DNA from: Bryobacteraceae bacterium
Lineage (GTDB): Bacteria; Acidobacteriota; Terriglobia; Bryobacterales; Bryobacteraceae
DNA: 64,000 nucleotides
Direction: 5' to 3'
Assembly: GCA_019752335.1 (NCBI GenBank)
Contig: JAIEMJ010000036.1
Coordinates: forward strand, 124,001 to 188,000
Part shown: positions 1-8,541 of the stretch, one piece after another
How positions within the stretch are numbered: the stretch's first letter is position 1
Layout of the letters: every line of letters begins with the position of its first letter
Made by a program: the position numbers and the translations under genes
The notes under the pieces: generated by a model
Databases searched by the model: none
What the model saw: the letters and a program-made list of their open reading frames with translations, nothing else
Told to the model about the DNA's origin: nothing

Positions 1-342
1 GCCTTCGGTACGCCGAAGCCGACGCTCGCCGCTTCCTACACGCCGGAGCTACTCAACCTGCGCACGTTCCCTACGCTGATGGGGTATTCGAGCCGGATTC
101 TGGCGGAGAGTTGGGAGTCCAGCAATCTCTTCTACGCCGCGCTGGCCGACGAAATGCAGTTGCCCCCGTCACAACTGAATGTGGTGATTCCGCAGTGGAC
201 GCAGAAGACCGTGGAGCGCATTTTCGCGACGCACCTCGAAGATTGGCCGGCGCTGCTGCGGTCTCTCCGCCTGGTGGGCGATGACATCCGCGCGGATTGG
301 CGAAAACAGGTGGCCGTCCAACAGAAGGCTGCCTTGCAGTAA
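1..342 (+). CDS. Unidentified protein, C-terminal part (5' end outside window)
   Basis: The frame is open from base 1 and stops at TAA 340-342, so only the last 113 codons are visible. An internal ATG at 79 is not needed as a start because the open frame runs through it. The segment is soluble-looking, with several Trp residues and an amphipathic C-terminal half (for example the stretch around VERIFATHLEDW). It has no membrane segment, cysteine motif or catalytic signature that I recognise. The next gene follows within 50 bases on the same strand, separated by a short palindrome. The function is unknown; codon use looks normal for the window. Confidence 0.55.
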   Translation, partial: AFGTPKPTLAASYTPELLNLRTFPTLMGYSSRILAESWESSNLFYAALADEMQLPPSQLNVVIPQWTQKTVERIFATHLEDWPALLRSLRLVGDDIRADWRKQVAVQQKAALQ

Positions 343-355
343 GATCTTAAGATCT
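342..355. promoter_or_regulatory. 14-bp perfect palindrome upstream of the VWFA gene
   Basis: AGATCTTAAGATCT is fully self-complementary. It sits between the stop of the first gene (342) and the possible starts of the next one (ATG 356, GTG 389). It could be an operator, or part of a leader if translation begins at GTG 389. No assigned regulator matches it. Confidence 0.3.
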
Positions 356-388
356 ATGGATACGACGAAAAACGAGAGGTCCTCACTA

Positions 389-1375
389 GTGAACCGCAGA
401 CGCTTTCTCAATACCGCCGTAGTGACTTTGCCCGGCGCCGGGGGCTACCTGGCGTTTGGCCAACAGACCCCCACGTTTCGTGTCAAAGTTGACATGGTGG
501 TGCTCAGCTTCACCGTGACTGACTCGAAGGGCAAGTACATCAACGGCCTGAAGTACACCGATTTCCGCGTCCTGGAAGACGGCATTCAGCAATCGATTTC
601 GACGTTCGCCGAAGGCAACAAGACGCCCTTGCAGATCCTGGAAAACGGCCAAACCCGCCCGCTGGTGACGCAGGTGGATCCCGAAGCCAAGGCCGGCCCC
701 GTGGATGCCTTCGTCGGCACCAACGTCTTCGTGCTCTTCGACACCAGCAACTACATGTACCGTGGTTTCGTCTACGCCTCGGACGCCATTGCCGACTTCG
801 TCCGCGGCCTGGACCGGGCGGACTCAGTCGCCGTCTACACCTTCTCCCGCAACCTTACCCGGGCCGCCACCCTGACGCGCGACCGCAATGACGCCGTCGC
901 TGGCTTGCGTAAAGCCGTCGCGGGCGACGACTCCGCGCTCTACAATGCCCTCTTGCTCGCTCTGCGCGACGCCGCCAAGGTGCCTGGCCGCAAAGTCGTC
1001 ATCGTCTTCTCGAACGGGCCGGACAACGGCTCCATGGTGGCGCCGGACGATGTCCGCGCCGTCGCCGAGGACGAAGGCATTCCCATTTACGTCATCTCGA
1101 CGAGCGACGTCAGCAAGGATGCCATCTCGAGCGCCGTCTTCCGCCGCCTCGCTACACGCACCGGGGGCAAGGCTTACTTCGCGAAAACGTGGCAGAGGCA
1201 GGTGGAAGCTTTCGAGAACATCCGCGAGGACCTCGGTAACTCCTACACCATGACCTACTACCCGAAGCCCAATCCCAACGAGGGCTTCCGCAAGATCGGC
1301 GTCGAGATCATGAACGACACCGCCAAGAAGATGCGCGTTCGCGCGCGCCCCGGTTACCGTCCGCGGACGTCGTAA
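389..1375 (+). CDS. VWFA-related acidobacterial domain protein
   Basis: Secreted protein of about 328 residues with a von Willebrand factor A fold of the type described as the VWFA-related Acidobacterial domain (TIGR03436-like). The opening block FRVKVDMVVLSFTVTD, then the 'DFRVLEDG' and 'ISTFAEG' motifs, are typical. The metal site is partly degenerate: the first loop reads DTSNY where DxSxS is expected, and the later loop reads FSNGPDNGS. The GTG start at 389 is chosen because GAGAGG lies 9 nt upstream and it gives a Tat-like RRRFL signal; ATG 356 in the same frame is the alternative. The stop abuts the GTG start of the sulfatase, so the two are probably co-translated. Such proteins are thought to mediate adhesion or complex assembly in the envelope; the partner is not known. 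Confidence 0.85.
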   Translation: MNRRRFLNTAVVTLPGAGGYLAFGQQTPTFRVKVDMVVLSFTVTDSKGKYINGLKYTDFRVLEDGIQQSISTFAEGNKTPLQILENGQTRPLVTQVDPEAKAGPVDAFVGTNVFVLFDTSNYMYRGFVYASDAIADFVRGLDRADSVAVYTFSRNLTRAATLTRDRNDAVAGLRKAVAGDDSALYNALLLALRDAAKVPGRKVVIVFSNGPDNGSMVAPDDVRAVAEDEGIPIYVISTSDVSKDAISSAVFRRLATRTGGKAYFAKTWQRQVEAFENIREDLGNSYTMTYYPKPNPNEGFRKIGVEIMNDTAKKMRVRARPGYRPRTS

Positions 1376-2905
1376 GTGTTGCGCCGGCGCGAGCTATTCA
1401 CCGGATCGCTGCTGGCAGCCGTTACATCATGCGCGCGTCCGGCCCGGCCGAACATTCTGCTCGTCATCGCGGATGACCAATCCTGGCGCGATGCTGGCGC
1501 CTATGGCGCCAAACATGTCGCCACGCCGGCTTTCGACCGCCTGGCCCGGGAAGGCGCGCTCTTCCTGAATTCCTTTTCGGCTTGTCCGTCCTGCACGCCC
1601 TCGCGCAGCGCGGTGCTAATGGGCCGCCACGTTTGGCAGCAGCAGGAGGCGGGAGTCCTCTATGGCACGATGCCCCCCGCGATTCCGCTCTATCCGCACT
1701 TACTCGCCGGCGCTGGTTACCATACCGGCTTTACGGGCAAGGGTTGGGCGCCCGGCGACTGGAAGGCGATGGGCGCGACACGCAATCCTTGCGGGAAAGA
1801 GTACAATTCCCGCAAGCATGCGCAGGCGGTGCGGCCGGGAATTGAGCCGGCTGACTATGCCGTGAATTTCGCCCAGTTCCTGGACGAAAAGCCCTCCGGG
1901 CAACCCTTCTGTTTCTGGCTCGGCTCGAAGGAACCGCATCGCATCTACGATGAAGGCAGCGGTATGCGATTGGGAAAGAAGCTGGTGGATGCGCAGGTTC
2001 CCGAGTGGCTGCCCGATGTCGAGGCGGTGCGTTCTGACTTACTCGACTATTATTTGGAGATCGAATGGTATGACCAGCAACTGGCCCGTACCCTAAAGTT
2101 ACTCGAGGATCGTGGCCTGCTCGAAGACACACTCATCGTCGCCACCAGCGACAACGGGATGCCCTTTCCTCGCGCGAAAGTAAGCCTCTACGATGGCGGC
2201 GTACACATGCCGCTGGCGATGCGCTGGGGTCGCAACATCCGGCCGGGCACCGTGATCGATAGCTTGGTCAGCCACGTCGACTTCGCGCCGACTTTCCTCG
2301 AAGCCGCCGGCGTGCCCGCGCCCACCGGCATCGCGGGCCGCAGTCTGTTGCCGCTACTTCGTGGCGAGCCGGGACTCGACCATGTCTTCGCTGCGATGGA
2401 GCGCCACACCATGTGCCGCCCCAACGGCGGCACTTACCCGATGCGCTCCTTGCGGACCAAGGAGTTTCTCTATATCCGCAATTTCGCGCCGGACCGTTGG
2501 CCTACCGGAGGCGACTTTCTCTCGTCCAACAATACCCGGCACGGCGACATCGACGGCGCGCCTTCTAAAGACGCACTCTTCGATCCGGCCACCGTTCGCC
2601 GTTTCCCCCAACAGGTCAACCTGTGCCTGGGCAAACGCCCGCCCGAAGAGCTCTATGAGTTGGCGTCGGACCCGGGGCAAGTTCGCAATATCGCCGGCGA
2701 ATCCCGCTATGCGCCCACCCTGGCGGAATTGCGTGGGCGCCTGGAAAGCTATCTGCGCCAAACCGGCGATCCGCGCATGGACGGCCAGGACCCTTGGCAG
2801 AATTACGTCTACCACCAGACCAGCGGCTACGGCGCCAGCTTCAATGCCACCTTGCCCGCCGCCGAACGCGAAGCCGCCCGGACGAAGGTCCACCGGCCCG
2901 AGTAA
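1376..2905 (+). CDS. Type I sulfatase (formylglycine-dependent)
   Basis: Alkaline-phosphatase-fold sulfatase of 509 residues, predicted to release sulfate from an organic sulfate ester, often a sulfated glycan. The first metal-site block is NILLVIADDQSW (residues 26-37). The maturation motif C73-T-P-S-R77 carries the Cys that a formylglycine-generating enzyme converts to the catalytic aldehyde. A further block, 'VATSDNGMPF', holds the usual Asp/Asn metal ligands. The N-terminus RRRELF followed by VTSC looks like a Tat signal with a lipobox, so the enzyme may be a lipoprotein. GTG 1376 directly follows the stop of the VWFA gene and has no separate ribosome site, implying coupling. It converges on a second sulfatase 5 bp away. 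The substrate cannot be told from sequence. Confidence 0.92.
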   Translation: MLRRRELFTGSLLAAVTSCARPARPNILLVIADDQSWRDAGAYGAKHVATPAFDRLAREGALFLNSFSACPSCTPSRSAVLMGRHVWQQQEAGVLYGTMPPAIPLYPHLLAGAGYHTGFTGKGWAPGDWKAMGATRNPCGKEYNSRKHAQAVRPGIEPADYAVNFAQFLDEKPSGQPFCFWLGSKEPHRIYDEGSGMRLGKKLVDAQVPEWLPDVEAVRSDLLDYYLEIEWYDQQLARTLKLLEDRGLLEDTLIVATSDNGMPFPRAKVSLYDGGVHMPLAMRWGRNIRPGTVIDSLVSHVDFAPTFLEAAGVPAPTGIAGRSLLPLLRGEPGLDHVFAAMERHTMCRPNGGTYPMRSLRTKEFLYIRNFAPDRWPTGGDFLSSNNTRHGDIDGAPSKDALFDPATVRRFPQQVNLCLGKRPPEELYELASDPGQVRNIAGESRYAPTLAELRGRLESYLRQTGDPRMDGQDPWQNYVYHQTSGYGASFNATLPAAEREAARTKVHRPE

Positions 2906-2910
2906 GTCGC

Positions 2911-4326
2911 TTAACGGCTGTGGTCCGTTTGGCGCCAGGCATCTAACTGGCTAGTGAGCCGTTTCACTACGTCAGGCATCTGCGCATAGAGATTGCGGTC
3001 CTCATGGGGATCTTCTTTCAAGTGATACAACTCGCCAGCCGGTTCGCCCGGCCCAGGAGTTACCTTGGCCGGCGCCGTAAAGCCGCCGGAGCCGCGGCCG
3101 AGTACTAGCTTCCACTCGCCCGAACGGATGGAGAACATGCCGTTGCCTGCGTGATGCACCACCATCGTGCGCCGGCTCTTGGCTGCGCCGAGTAACACCG
3201 GCGCGAAGGAGTAACTATCCTCCGCCATGCCCGCGCCGAGCCGAATCCCGGTAAGTTCCGCCACGGTAGCCAGAATATCGACATGCGCGAGTAACTGGCT
3301 GGAGACTTGGCCGGCCTTCACCTTGGCCGGCCAGCGCACGATAAACGGTACGCGGTGGCCGCCCTCCTGGATATCGCTCTTCTGCCCGCGCCAATTTCCG
3401 TCGGCCCAATGGCCAGCCGCGGCTTCGGCATCGCGTTTCTCCCAGGGCGCGCCGTTGTCGCTGGTGACGATCACCAGCGTATTCGCGGCGACGCCGGACG
3501 TTTGTAACTGGTCAACGATTTTTCCGATGGAGGCGTCGATCTCTTCCACGAAATCGCCGTAGAGGCCCGCCTTCGACTTATTCTGATAGGGCCGCGAAGG
3601 TACCCACGGCGTATGCGGACCCGTAAAGGGAACATAAGCGAAAAATGGCCGTTTCGCTTTCGCACTGGCATCAATAAACTGGCAGGCGCGGCTGGCGATC
3701 TTCGGGACCACGTCTTCCATGCGAAAGCCGGGTGCGATGGGTCCGCCGCGCCAGTACGGTCCGCGCTTCACTTCGCCGTTGTCGGCGATGGTGCTGGTCG
3801 GCTGCTCCTGCACTTGGTTGCCTTCCACGAACACATAGGGCGGCATGTCAAGCGACGCGGGAATGCCGAAGTACTCGTCGAAGCCATAGTCGAGTGGGCT
3901 CGGCGTCAAGGGCCGGCTATAGTCTGCTTTCTCCGCGGTGCCCAGGCCGAGGTGCCACTTGCCGAAGCCTCCCGTGCGATAGCCCTTCTTCTTCAGCAGC
4001 GAGGCGATGGTTTCGCGGCCAGGCTCAATCAGCGCTGGCGAATAGCCGTTCAGCACGCCTTGCTTCAACCTGGTGCGCCAACAGTAGCGCCCGGTAAGTA
4101 AGCCGTAGCGGGTGGGCGTGCAGAGCGACGAAGGCGAATGGGCGTCGGTGAAGCGCATGCCGTCGCGGGCCAGCGCGTCCATACGGGGCGTCCGCATTTT
4201 GGCTTCGGGATAGAAGGCCTGCACATCTCCATAGCCTAAGTCGTCGCAAAGAATCACGACGATGTTCGGCGGCGTTTCCGCGAAGGCGCTGGCGGCAAGT
4301 GTCTGTTGAAATAGGCGGCGAGTCAC
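2911..4326 (-). CDS. Arylsulfatase-type sulfatase (formylglycine-dependent)
   Basis: Sulfatase of 471 residues in the arylsulfatase A-like branch. It shows NIVVILCDDLGYGD (residues 21-34) for metal binding, the formylglycine motif C69-T-P-T-R73, and 'TGPHTPW' and 'TSDNGAPW' blocks further on. The N-terminus MTRRLFQQTLAASAFAE fits a short Tat-like signal. The start is GTG at 4324-4326, with no Shine-Dalgarno but a TAAAAT hexamer exactly 6 nt upstream, which overlaps the stop codon of the upstream permease gene. It is only about 25-30% like the neighbouring sulfatase by eye, so the pair is not a recent duplication. The substrate is probably a sulfated polysaccharide or aryl sulfate; this is inference. 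Confidence 0.93.
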   Translation of the reverse strand: MTRRLFQQTLAASAFAETPPNIVVILCDDLGYGDVQAFYPEAKMRTPRMDALARDGMRFTDAHSPSSLCTPTRYGLLTGRYCWRTRLKQGVLNGYSPALIEPGRETIASLLKKKGYRTGGFGKWHLGLGTAEKADYSRPLTPSPLDYGFDEYFGIPASLDMPPYVFVEGNQVQEQPTSTIADNGEVKRGPYWRGGPIAPGFRMEDVVPKIASRACQFIDASAKAKRPFFAYVPFTGPHTPWVPSRPYQNKSKAGLYGDFVEEIDASIGKIVDQLQTSGVAANTLVIVTSDNGAPWEKRDAEAAAGHWADGNWRGQKSDIQEGGHRVPFIVRWPAKVKAGQVSSQLLAHVDILATVAELTGIRLGAGMAEDSYSFAPVLLGAAKSRRTMVVHHAGNGMFSIRSGEWKLVLGRGSGGFTAPAKVTPGPGEPAGELYHLKEDPHEDRNLYAQMPDVVKRLTSQLDAWRQTDHSR

Positions 4327-4332
4327 CCCCGT

Positions 4333-4338
4333 ATTTTA
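4333..4338 (-). promoter_or_regulatory. -10 hexamer of a leaderless promoter for the sulfatase
   Basis: On the minus strand TAAAAT is followed by six bases and the GTG start at 4326. Its first three bases are the stop codon of the upstream ADOP gene. There is no Shine-Dalgarno sequence. The spacing matches a dozen other starts in this window. Confidence 0.4.
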
Positions 4339-6831
4339 CTCGTACCGGAGCGCCAGGATCGGGTCAATGCGGCTTGCACGACGCGCGGGAATCAGGCCGG
4401 CCAAGCACGCGACGCCGATCAGCAGCAGCATGGAGATGCCGGCCACCCAGGGGTCGTTAGGCGAGATGCCATACAGTTGGCTGGCGACGTAGCGGCCGAG
4501 CAACACCGCGACCGGCACGCCCACCAGCAGTCCCAGGCCAAGCAAGGAGAGCACCTCCTTCATCACCATCCAGATCACCTCTCGCGGCTGCGCGCCCAGC
4601 GCCATGCGCAGGCCGAGTTCCTTGGTGCGCCGCGCCACCACGAAGGCCATCACGCCATAGAGGCCGATCGCCGCGAGTAAGGTGGCCAGCATGCCGAAGC
4701 CCGCTGACAGGAGCGCAATCAGCCGTTCGGTGAGGAGCGTCTCGTCGAGTTGCGCCGCCAGCGTCTTCATCTGGTATATCGGCAAACCCGCATCCAGGCG
4801 CTTCACCGCGCTCCGCAACTGGCCATAAGCCGCCGACGAGCCTAAGGTCGTACGCGCGTAAATCGCCACGCCCTGCTTGCCCCAATTGGGTACGAAGACC
4901 TGGCGCCGCACGCCTTCGCGCGGCCCTTCGTACAGTGTGTCTTCCACCACCCCGACAATCTCAATGGTGAGCTTCGTGCCCGGCTTGGTTCCGAAGCCAA
5001 GGTGCCGTCCGACTGCACTCTGCTGGCCAAAGAAATGCTGCGCGAAGCGTTGGTTTACAATCGCGACGGTGGCTTTTTCCTTGATGTCCCGCCGGTCAAA
5101 GTCGCGGCCCTCCAAGAGCGAAACGCCCATCGTTTCAAAGTAACCGGGCGTGAGCGAATTCATGAAGGCCTGCATGTCTTCGCCATCCTTTGCCGTGTGC
5201 CCTTCTACCGACATGGAGCTGTCCCATTCGTTGCCTGCTAACAGTGGCACGGAAGCCAGGCTCGCGGACTTAATGCCCGGTACGGCGCGGATCTGATCGA
5301 GTAAGTCCGAGTAGAACTGCACCGTGCGTGCGTCGTCATAGCCATTCAGGGCCGGCGATATCTGGAAACTCACGAGGTTCTCCATTTGCTCGAACCCGCT
5401 GTTCGTCGCCTGTAAGTTTTGTAAACTGCGCACGAAAAGCCCGGCGCCGAAGAGAAGTAGAAAACTGAGGGCTACTTGCGCCATCACGAGGCCTTTACGT
5501 AAGTAGAGTGATCCGCCGGTCACCGAGCCAACGGCGTCCTTCAGCGTCGTCCATAAGTCCGGGCGGCTGGCTCGCAAGGCGGGAATTAGTCCAAAAATGA
5601 GCCCCGTAAGTACAGTCAGGCCGAGAGTGAAGAGTAAGATTCTAGTGTCGGGTTCTGGGCGGATGAGCAGCGGATTGCCGTCGGAAGGCACGAGAGCTAG
5701 CAGTCCCCTGGTCATGGCCAGGGCCATCACGACGCCCGTCGCACCGCCGGCGAAGGCCAGAAGTAGGCTCTCCACGAGCAACTGCCTTACTAGCTGTCCG
5801 CGCGTCGCACCCAGAGAGAGCCGCACCGCGATCTCTTTCTGCCGCGCAAACGCGCGCGCGATGAGTAAGTTGGCGACATTAGCGCAAGCAATGAGCAACA
5901 CCAGCCCCACCATGCACATCAGCACGATCAGCGCGATGGAAAAGCTGTTGCGCAACGGCGAATACCCGCCCCGGGCGCTATCCACGTTCATCGTGCCGGC
6001 CATAAATCGCGTGCGCATGTAGTTACTCCACGTCCCCGCCGCGGGTAAAGTCATTTCGTACTGGCGTACCTGGCGAAACAGGCCTTGCAAAGCGGGCCCG
6101 GCGCTGGCGACGGTTTGGCCCTTCTTGAGGCGGCCGAAGACCTGTACCCAGCGCGAGCGCCGGTCGTCCATCTTCAGAAAGTTCCATTGCGGCATCATCG
6201 CCGCGGACATCTGCACCGGCACGCGAATTTGCACCGCACGCGACGGGTCCAGCCCGGCGAAGCCTTCGGCGGACACGCCGACAATCGTCAAAGGATAATT
6301 GTTCACCAGAATCTTTTGGCCCAGCACCCGCGGACTTTTGGCGAAACGGTTCGTCCAGTAGTCGTAGCTCAGCACGGCCACCGGGTGTCCCATGTAGGTA
6401 CGGTCATCTTCGCGAGAATTGAAGACCCGCCCGAGCACAGGCTTCACGCCCAGCGCCGTGAAGTAGTTCCCGGACACCACCTCCGCTGCCACTCGCTCCG
6501 TCTGATTGTTCACGCTGATCGACGTTTCGATATTGCGCCGGCAGAACACTTCGGAGAGCACGCTCGCCTTCTGCTGGAAATCCTGATAGATCGGGTAAGA
6601 GTGCATCCGGTCGCCCATGTTGTTGCCGTTGTGCGCGCCGCGCTGAAAGAGCATCACCAATTGCTCCGGGTTCTTCACGGGCAACGGGCGCAGCATCAGT
6701 TGGTCAATCAACGTAAAGATGGCCGTGTTCGCCCCGATCCCCAGGGCCAATGACAGAATCGCCACCGTGGCGAAGAGCGGGCTGCGGCGAATCGCGCGCA
6801 AAGCGTACCGGAGGTCAGGCAAAAGGCTCAT
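4336..6831 (-). CDS. ADOP-family ABC transporter permease (MacB/FtsX-like)
   Basis: Permease of 831 residues with the duplicated MacB_PCD plus FtsX layout typical of Acidobacterial Duplicated Orphan Permeases. It opens with LRYALRAIRRSP, then the first membrane helix 'ATVAILSLALGIGANTAIF'. A periplasmic domain is followed by FtsX helices in the middle ('IALIVLMCMVGLVLLIACANV'), a second periplasmic domain, and the C-terminal FtsX block ending 'ARRASRIDPILALRYE'. Unlike the other two ADOPs here it lacks the roughly 70-residue cytosolic N-terminal helix domain and has no PadR partner gene. No ATPase gene is nearby, as usual for the family. The likely role is mechanotransmission-type export or envelope stress handling; the substrate is unknown. 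Confidence 0.93.
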   Translation of the reverse strand: MSLLPDLRYALRAIRRSPLFATVAILSLALGIGANTAIFTLIDQLMLRPLPVKNPEQLVMLFQRGAHNGNNMGDRMHSYPIYQDFQQKASVLSEVFCRRNIETSISVNNQTERVAAEVVSGNYFTALGVKPVLGRVFNSREDDRTYMGHPVAVLSYDYWTNRFAKSPRVLGQKILVNNYPLTIVGVSAEGFAGLDPSRAVQIRVPVQMSAAMMPQWNFLKMDDRRSRWVQVFGRLKKGQTVASAGPALQGLFRQVRQYEMTLPAAGTWSNYMRTRFMAGTMNVDSARGGYSPLRNSFSIALIVLMCMVGLVLLIACANVANLLIARAFARQKEIAVRLSLGATRGQLVRQLLVESLLLAFAGGATGVVMALAMTRGLLALVPSDGNPLLIRPEPDTRILLFTLGLTVLTGLIFGLIPALRASRPDLWTTLKDAVGSVTGGSLYLRKGLVMAQVALSFLLLFGAGLFVRSLQNLQATNSGFEQMENLVSFQISPALNGYDDARTVQFYSDLLDQIRAVPGIKSASLASVPLLAGNEWDSSMSVEGHTAKDGEDMQAFMNSLTPGYFETMGVSLLEGRDFDRRDIKEKATVAIVNQRFAQHFFGQQSAVGRHLGFGTKPGTKLTIEIVGVVEDTLYEGPREGVRRQVFVPNWGKQGVAIYARTTLGSSAAYGQLRSAVKRLDAGLPIYQMKTLAAQLDETLLTERLIALLSAGFGMLATLLAAIGLYGVMAFVVARRTKELGLRMALGAQPREVIWMVMKEVLSLLGLGLLVGVPVAVLLGRYVASQLYGISPNDPWVAGISMLLLIGVACLAGLIPARRASRIDPILALRYE

Positions 6832-6918
6832 GGCGCTTAGACGCCTCCCCGGCGGAATGGTTTGCTCATGCCAGACAAATACGCATCAGCCGACCCGTCG
6901 GTGGCATCCAAAGTGAAT

Positions 6919-7203
6919 ATGGCAAAAGCAATTTGGGAAGATACGGTGATCGCGGAGAGTGACCAATGTGTGGTGGTGGAAGGCAATCAGTACTTCCCGC
7001 CAGACGCCTTGCATATGGAGTACTTCGCGCCGAGCCCCACCACGACGGTGTGTTCCTGGAAGGGCACGGCAAAATATTACGACGTCGTGGTGAACGGCAA
7101 ACGCAACGCCGGCGCGGCTTGGTACTACCCTGAGCCCAGCGACCCCGCCAGACAGATCCGTGGCCGTGTCGCCTTTTGGAAGGGCGTCCGCGTCGTCGCT
7201 TAG
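6919..7203 (+). CDS. DUF427 domain protein
   Basis: Small protein of 94 residues made up entirely of a DUF427 domain. Family hallmarks are AIWEDTVIAESD at the N-terminus, 'VVVEGNQYFPP', 'TTTVCSWKGTAKYYDV' and 'AAWYYPEPSD', ending 'GRVAFWKGV'. The conserved Cys-x-Trp-Lys-Gly stretch is present. The reaction is not established for the family. The start at ATG 6919 is chosen because homologous sequence begins there; in-frame ATG 6868 or TTG 6862 would add an unconserved tail, and no start has a good ribosome site. The 3' end overlaps the end of the convergent metallo-beta-lactamase gene by 4 bp. Confidence 0.85.
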   Translation: MAKAIWEDTVIAESDQCVVVEGNQYFPPDALHMEYFAPSPTTTVCSWKGTAKYYDVVVNGKRNAGAAWYYPEPSDPARQIRGRVAFWKGVRVVA

Positions 7204-8024
7204 CGCTGTCTGGCTAACTCCGCGCGGAAGGCTTTTTCACGGTCTGCGACGTAAGCCCGGTACCCCTCCGGATCCAGAAACTGGTTCGGGCCCGGCCTCT
7301 TCACCTTCGCGGCCATGCCGTAATAGTCGCCGTGCGCGCCAAGGAAGATGTCGCACTTCAGTGACTTCAACACCCGAAACGTGCGCTCGTAGTCGGCAGC
7401 CATGTTGGGGTACTTCGCGTTCTTCAACAATTGATAGCCTGGGTTCACGTTCGGGCTGCCCACCACCACCACGTCATAGGCCTTGCCACCCTCGCGCGCC
7501 TTCCAGGTCCACGTGGTGCAGCCCTTCGTGTGGCCGGGCGTAAGGTGCGCGGTCAATACATTGCCGCCCAGCTTCACTTGGTCACCATCGTGTAGCACCC
7601 GGTCCACCTTCATCGGTGCGTAGAGCAAATCCTCATTCGTGGCGTAATGGAAATTGCTCTTCCCGCCGTCTTCAATCTCGGGCACATCGGCGTCCATCAC
7701 CATGTACTGGGCGTCCGTCTCCGCTTTGATCCGCTGGCTGCCGGCGCAATGATCTCCGTGGGCGTGGCTGATCAACAGGATTTTGATATCCGCAAAGCGG
7801 AAGCCCAAGTCCTCCACGCTCTTGCCAATCAGCGTAGGCGATGTGGCCAAACTGCTGTTAATCAGAATGTGCCCTTGCGGCGACGTAATCAGGTAAGAGG
7901 CCAGTCCCGCGCTGCCCACGTAGTAGACGTTGTCAATCACGCGGTGCGCAGGAAAAGGCTGCGTCCAGTCGTTCTGGGCGAGCAAGGCGCTAGCGAAAAG
8001 GAGGGGTGTGAAAAGTCGATGCAC
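7200..8024 (-). CDS. Subclass-B3-like metallo-beta-lactamase
   Basis: Secreted MBL-fold hydrolase of 274 residues with a short signal peptide (MHRLFTPLLFASALLAQ). The zinc motif is H87-A-H89-G-D91-H92, followed by 'HLTPGHTKGC' (the His196 equivalent) and 'FLGAHGDYYG' (the His263 equivalent). The motifs 'GLASYLITS', 'VVVVGSPNVNPGYQLL' and 'RTFRVLKSLKCDIFL' are the pattern seen in subclass B3 beta-lactamases rather than glyoxalases or RNase Z. GTG 8024 is preferred because it starts the signal peptide and clears the upstream gene by 22 bp; the longer frame to 8066 would overlap that gene. Carbapenem hydrolysis is plausible, but other amide or lactone substrates cannot be excluded. Confidence 0.85.
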   Translation of the reverse strand: MHRLFTPLLFASALLAQNDWTQPFPAHRVIDNVYYVGSAGLASYLITSPQGHILINSSLATSPTLIGKSVEDLGFRFADIKILLISHAHGDHCAGSQRIKAETDAQYMVMDADVPEIEDGGKSNFHYATNEDLLYAPMKVDRVLHDGDQVKLGGNVLTAHLTPGHTKGCTTWTWKAREGGKAYDVVVVGSPNVNPGYQLLKNAKYPNMAADYERTFRVLKSLKCDIFLGAHGDYYGMAAKVKRPGPNQFLDPEGYRAYVADREKAFRAELARQR

Positions 8025-8046
8025 AGCCCCAGTGTGACACGAACGT

Positions 8047-8316
8047 TTAGAGCAACCCGGAGCCACGCAACGCGTTCACGACGAATACGGTGGCCAGCCC
8101 CGCGCCCAGAACGACGTCAGCTACGGTGAGCCGGCGCTTCCACAGGTCGAGCTTGTTCAATCGGGCTACCATGTGCTGTTGCTCGGCGATGAGCGGAGCT
8201 TCGGAGTCCGCCAAGTGGACGGTATCGTCTTCCTGGCGGGAGACGAAGTACCGGTAAGCAATCATTCCCAGCACCACCAGGGTGAGGGCAATCCAGATCA
8301 CGAATCCATAGAGCAT
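8047..8316 (-). CDS. Small two-helix membrane protein
   Basis: Protein of 89 residues with membrane segments near residues 3-22 (FVIWIALTLVVLGMIAYRYF) and 66-82 ('VADVVLGAGLATVFVVNAL'). These are joined by a charged loop with the helical stretch 'LIAEQQHMVARLNKLDLWKRRL'. I do not recognise the family. It lies 22 bp upstream of the metallo-beta-lactamase gene on the same strand and may be co-transcribed with it. The start is ATG 8314-8316, preceded by an AGGAGA sequence at rather long spacing. Confidence 0.62.
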   Translation of the reverse strand: MLYGFVIWIALTLVVLGMIAYRYFVSRQEDDTVHLADSEAPLIAEQQHMVARLNKLDLWKRRLTVADVVLGAGLATVFVVNALRGSGLL

Positions 8317-8398
8317 ATACCTTACAATCTCCTGCCCTTTATATATTCCTCCTGTGCGAGAAATGCAAGGGGGGAGTTCGATAAACTAGCAGGCGCCT

Positions 8399-8540
8399 AT
8401 GCGACCCCTACTCTCGCTCCTTGTCGGCGCCGTAGCCCAAGCTCAGCCGCTTGCGCCCGTTCGTTCTCCGGAAGTGAGCGCGGACCGTGGCGCTGGTCGA
8501 CAGGCTCAAGGAGAAGAAAGTCGCTTACTCCTGGAACTGA
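8399..8540 (+). pseudogene. Internally deleted remnant of a secreted esterase
   Basis: ATG 8399 opens a signal-peptide-like start (MRPLLSLLVGAVAQAQP) followed by 'PVRSPEVSADR'. This resembles the beginning of acidobacterial CE1-type esterases. After a shift to the next frame the sequence reads 'ALVDRLKEKKVAYSWN' and stops at TGA 8538-8540, which resembles the segment just before the catalytic His of the same enzymes. The middle of the gene, including the Ser nucleophile, is missing. The literal frame would encode a meaningless 52-residue peptide ending at 8557 inside the convergent glycosyltransferase gene. The family identity is inferred from short motifs only. Confidence 0.35.
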
Positions 8541-8541
8541 G

